Shown: in pieces, positions 51,614-54,093 of the stretch
How positions within the stretch are numbered: the first letter of the stretch is position 1
Layout: the number at the start of each line of letters is the position of its first letter
Assembly: GCF_000282355.1 (NCBI RefSeq)
Contig: NZ_AKJL01000295.1
Span: forward strand, 1-54,093
DNA: 54,093 bases
Source of the DNA: Pseudomonas sp. GM49
GTDB lineage: Bacteria > Pseudomonadota > Gammaproteobacteria > Pseudomonadales > Pseudomonadaceae
Direction: 5' to 3'
Position numbers and translations under genes: made by a program
Notes under the pieces: model-generated
Told to the model about the DNA's origin: nothing
The model's input: the letters and a program-made list of their open reading frames with translations, nothing else
The model's database searches: none

Positions 51614-52606
51614 ATGATCAAACAACAGCTCGCCCGCTTTAACCGCCTCGACCTGCTCGGTCAACCCACCGCCCTGGAAAAACTCGAACGCCTGTCGACC
51701 TGGCTGGGTCGCGACGTGTACGTCAAACGCGATGACCTGACGCCGCTGGCGATGGGCGGCAACAAGCTGCGCAAACTCGAATACCTGGCCGCCGATGCCT
51801 TGGCCCAGGGCGCCGACACTTTGATCACGGCGGGGGCGCTGCAATCGAACCACGTGCGCCAGACCGCCGCCATTGCCGCCAAGTTGGGCCTGGGCTGCGT
51901 AGCTCTTCTGGAAAACCCCCTCGGCACCGATGACAGCAATTACACCGGCAATGGCAACCGACTGCTGCTCGACCTGTTCGATGCCAAGGTCGAACTGGTG
52001 GAAAACCTCGACAACGCCGACGAACAACTGCAAGCCCTGGCCGTCCGACTGCGCAGCAACGGCAAGAAGCCGTATCTGGTGCCGATCGGTGGTTCCAATG
52101 CACTGGGCGCCCTGGGCTACGTGCGCGCCGGGCTGGAACTGGCCGAACAGATCAAGGACACCGGCCTGACCTTCTCCGCCGTGGTTCTGGCTTCGGGCAG
52201 CGCCGGTACTCACAGCGGTCTGGCACTGGCCTTGAGTGAAGCACTGCCGGATCTGCCAGTGATCGGCGTGACGGTTTCGCGCAGCGACGAAGACCAGCGG
52301 CCGAAGGTTCAAGGTTTGGCTGAACGCACTGCGGAGTTGTTGGGGGTGAGTCTGCCGGCGGCATTCAACGTCGAGCTATGGGACGAATATTTCGCCCCGC
52401 GTTATGGCGAGCCGAATGCCGGCACACTGGCGGCGGTGAAGCTGCTGGCGAGTCAGGAAGGCCTGCTGCTGGACCCGGTCTACACTGGCAAGGCCATGGC
52501 CGGGTTGCTCGACGGGATTGGTCGTCAGCGTTTCGACGACGGCCCGATTATCTTCCTGCACACCGGCGGGGCTCCGGCGCTGTTTGCCTACAAGGATTTT
52601 CTGTAG
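51614..52606 (+). CDS. dcyD: D-cysteine desulfhydrase
   Basis: From Met 51614 the protein has 330 residues, the family length; upstream readings overlap epsC. It is a fold-type II PLP enzyme (ACC-deaminase-like) with the PLP lysine in AMGGNKLRKLEYLAADA and the glycine-rich VLASGSAGTHSGLALAL loop. It converts D-cysteine to pyruvate, ammonia and H2S. The TAG stop is the first part of a REP element. It is divergent from epsC and upstream of tcyJ. Confidence 0.9.
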   Translation: MIKQQLARFNRLDLLGQPTALEKLERLSTWLGRDVYVKRDDLTPLAMGGNKLRKLEYLAADALAQGADTLITAGALQSNHVRQTAAIAAKLGLGCVALLENPLGTDDSNYTGNGNRLLLDLFDAKVELVENLDNADEQLQALAVRLRSNGKKPYLVPIGGSNALGALGYVRAGLELAEQIKDTGLTFSAVVLASGSAGTHSGLALALSEALPDLPVIGVTVSRSDEDQRPKVQGLAERTAELLGVSLPAAFNVELWDEYFAPRYGEPNAGTLAAVKLLASQEGLLLDPVYTGKAMAGLLDGIGRQRFDDGPIIFLHTGGAPALFAYKDFL

Positions 52607-52702
52607 GAGCGAGCTTGCTCGCGATGGACGACAGGGCACCGCGGGGTGTCAGGTTGCCAGCGTTATCGTTGAGGACCATCGCGAGCAAGCTCGCTCCTAC
52701 AG
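52602..52702. repeat. REPIN overlapping the dcyD stop codon
   Basis: CTGTAGGAGCGAGCTTGCTC and GAGCAAGCTCGCTCCTACAG are perfect inverted copies; here the outer base pair is TAGG/CCTA rather than TGGG/CCCA. The dcyD stop TAG is at 52604-52606. Confidence 0.9.
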
Positions 52703-52908
52703 TAAAAACGCAAACTATTCCAAAATGGAATAACCAGAAGAAGAATTATTATTTTCCAATCTAAAAACGCCATCATATAGTCATGCTACAGGCGAATTTC
52801 CCGAGAGACGCATACGCTGCTTTAAGGCAGGATAGCGCTGTCGCTTAACTCCCGATTTCGCCAAATTTTCGCAAAAGCGTCTTCCATAAGAAAACACAGG
52901 GGCTTGTC
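52703..52908 (+). promoter_or_regulatory. AT-rich tcyJ promoter region with inverted repeat
   Basis: ATTCCA (52717-52722) and TGGAAT (52726-52731) are a perfect inverted repeat separated by AAA, next to AATTATTATTTTCC. The composition resembles the tauA upstream block and could be a CysB-type site. No other gene is seen in the gap. Confidence 0.45.
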
Positions 52909-53709
52909 ATGAATTTTTCCGCACTACGTCGCAATCTGCTGGTGGGCTCGCTGGGCCTGGCTCTGAGCGCTGGCCTGATTGGCCAAGCCGTTGCCGGTGA
53001 GCAACTGCAAAAAATCAAAGACGCCGGCGTGATCAACGTTGGCCTGGAAGGCACTTACCCACCGTTCAGTTTCGTCGACGCCGACGGCAAACTGGCCGGC
53101 TTCGAAGTCGAGTTCTCCGAAGCCCTGGCCAAAGAGCTGGGTGTCAAAGTCAAACTGCAACCGACCAAATGGGACGGCATCCTCGCGGCGCTGGAATCCA
53201 AGCGTCTGGACGCGGTGATCAACCAGGTGACCATCTCCGAAGAGCGCAAGAAGAAGTATGACTTCTCCGAGCCTTACACCGTTTCCGGTATTCAGGCGCT
53301 GGTGCTGACGAAAAAGGCCGCCGATCTGCACATCAAGTCCGCCGCTGACCTGTCTGGCAAGAAAGTCGGCGTAGGCCTGGGCACCAACTACGAAGAGTGG
53401 GTGAAAGCCAACGTGCCGACCGCTGACATCCGCACCTACGAAGATGATCCGACCAAGTTCCAGGACCTGCGTGTCGGCCGTATCGACGCCATTCTGATCG
53501 ACCGCCTGGCCGCACTGGAATACGCCAAGAAGGCTAAGGACACCACCGCCGCCGGTGACGCGTTCTCCCGTCAGGAAGCCGGCATTGCCCTGCGCAAAGG
53601 CGAGCCTGAACTGCTGGCCGCGGTGAACAAGGCAATCGACAAGCTGCGCGCCGATGGCACCCTGAAAAAGCTCTCGGAAAAATACTTCAACGCTGACGTC
53701 ACTCAATAA
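52909..53709 (+). CDS. tcyJ: Cystine ABC transporter, periplasmic binding protein
   Basis: The 266-residue protein has a signal peptide (cleaved near VAG, about 28-30) and a family-3 solute-binding fold: LKVGLEGTYPPF-like INVGLEGTYPPFSFVDADG, then LAGFEVEFSEALAKELG and the hinge GRIDAILIDRLAALEY. It matches FliY/TcyJ, which binds L-cystine (and diaminopimelate). It overlaps tcyL by 1 bp (TAATG). Confidence 0.92.
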   Translation: MNFSALRRNLLVGSLGLALSAGLIGQAVAGEQLQKIKDAGVINVGLEGTYPPFSFVDADGKLAGFEVEFSEALAKELGVKVKLQPTKWDGILAALESKRLDAVINQVTISEERKKKYDFSEPYTVSGIQALVLTKKAADLHIKSAADLSGKKVGVGLGTNYEEWVKANVPTADIRTYEDDPTKFQDLRVGRIDAILIDRLAALEYAKKAKDTTAAGDAFSRQEAGIALRKGEPELLAAVNKAIDKLRADGTLKKLSEKYFNADVTQ

Positions 53710-54093
53710 TGGAAGAAGCTTTCCAACTCGCACTGGACTCCGTGCCCTTCCTGCTCAAGGGCGCGTACTACACGGTGATCCTCAGCCTGGGCGGGATGTT
53801 CTTCGGCCTGGTGATGGGATTCGGCCTGGCGCTGATGCGTCTGTCGCGCTTCAAACTGGTGAGCTGGATCGCCCGCATCTACGTGTCGTTCTTTCGCGGC
53901 ACGCCGTTGCTGGTGCAACTGTTCGTGATCTATTACGGCTTGCCGCAATTGGGTCTGGAGCTTGATCCACTGCCGGCAGCCCTGATCGGCTTCTCGCTGA
54001 ACATGGCCGCCTACGCCTGCGAAATCCTGCGTGCCGCGATCAGCTCCATCGAGCGCGGCCAGTGGGAAGCGGCTGCCAGTATCGGCATGACCC
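53709..54093 (+). CDS. tcyL: Cystine ABC transporter permease (partial)
   Basis: The start ATG overlaps the tcyJ stop (TAATG). The visible 128 residues have hydrophobic segments near 12-38, 60-80 and 85-105, RGTPLLVQLFVIYYGLPQLG and the beginning of the EAA loop (EAAASIGMT), where the window ends. This is the amino-acid ABC permease (HisM/GlnP) family; the tcyJ linkage identifies the cystine system. The 3' end lies beyond the window. Confidence 0.9.
   Translation, partial: MEEAFQLALDSVPFLLKGAYYTVILSLGGMFFGLVMGFGLALMRLSRFKLVSWIARIYVSFFRGTPLLVQLFVIYYGLPQLGLELDPLPAALIGFSLNMAAYACEILRAAISSIERGQWEAAASIGMT

Noticed and set aside
16118..52702. Repeated palindromes as a CRISPR array
   Set aside because: Copies are far apart, inverted in pairs and not separated by uniform spacers; they are REPINs.

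Overview
The window is a chromosomal segment of a Pseudomonas of the P. fluorescens complex. The evidence is high-GC codon use, a set of familiar Pseudomonas core genes (rimABK beside envZ/ompR and tex, hslO/hslR/pckA, nudE/cysQ/yrfG, tauABCD, epsC/dcyD/tcyJL), and many copies of the REP/REPIN palindromes typical of this group. Species assignment is inference.

Layout. 1-1669 looks like the end of an accessory segment: a clipped TauE/SafE-type exporter, an HxlR regulator divergent from a glutathione S-transferase, then a 37-nt copy of the 3' end of tRNA-Thr(UGU), the usual scar of tRNA-targeted integration. 1734-4340 holds a tautomerase-DsbA/FrnE-SDR operon and a RelE/HigA-type toxin-antitoxin pair with a perfect operator palindrome. 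4379-5665 is an OprD-family porin gene broken by one in-frame amber codon. 5925-16094 has a DsbA-family protein, aguA, a three-domain kinase/M23-like/aminotransferase gene, rmlC, dctBD and a thioesterase. 16278-24608 has cysQ-nudE, yrfG, a BON-LysM protein, a LysR regulator followed by fdhD and a YdeP-type formate-dehydrogenase-like enzyme, a glycine-zipper protein and a thioesterase. 24799-30264 has a 3-hydroxyacyl-CoA dehydrogenase, a RecQ-type helicase and an accessory pocket: two paralogous small proteins, a multi-hairpin leader RNA candidate, and a DUF1493 protein with an antitoxin-like N-terminus. 30401-42578 is core: pckA, hslO, hslR, rimABK, envZ/ompR, tex, a PaaI-type thioesterase and gshA. 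42819-54093 is dominated by sulfur and osmolyte genes: tauABCD, an aldo/keto reductase, a small membrane protein, betT with a BetI-type operator, epsC, dcyD, tcyJ and the start of tcyL.

How it fits together. The right-hand third can release sulfite from taurine (TauABC uptake, TauD cleavage), import cystine (TcyJ/TcyL), make O-acetylserine (EpsC), break down D-cysteine (DcyD) and make the first glutathione precursor (GshA). Redox and proteostasis genes (DsbA-like proteins, Hsp33, Hsp15, RimK, GST) are scattered through the rest. Thirteen REP/REPIN loci of one sequence type and one of a second type lie between genes. One supplies the C-terminus of a small protein, one sits inside the tau operon, and one overlaps the dcyD stop codon.

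Most noteworthy: the structured RNA/paralogous small-protein locus (28.6-29.6 kb), the antitoxin-DUF1493 fusion, the tRNA-Thr scar, the amber codon in the porin, and the triple-domain enzyme. All functional names rest on recognising sequence features by eye; no database search was run.
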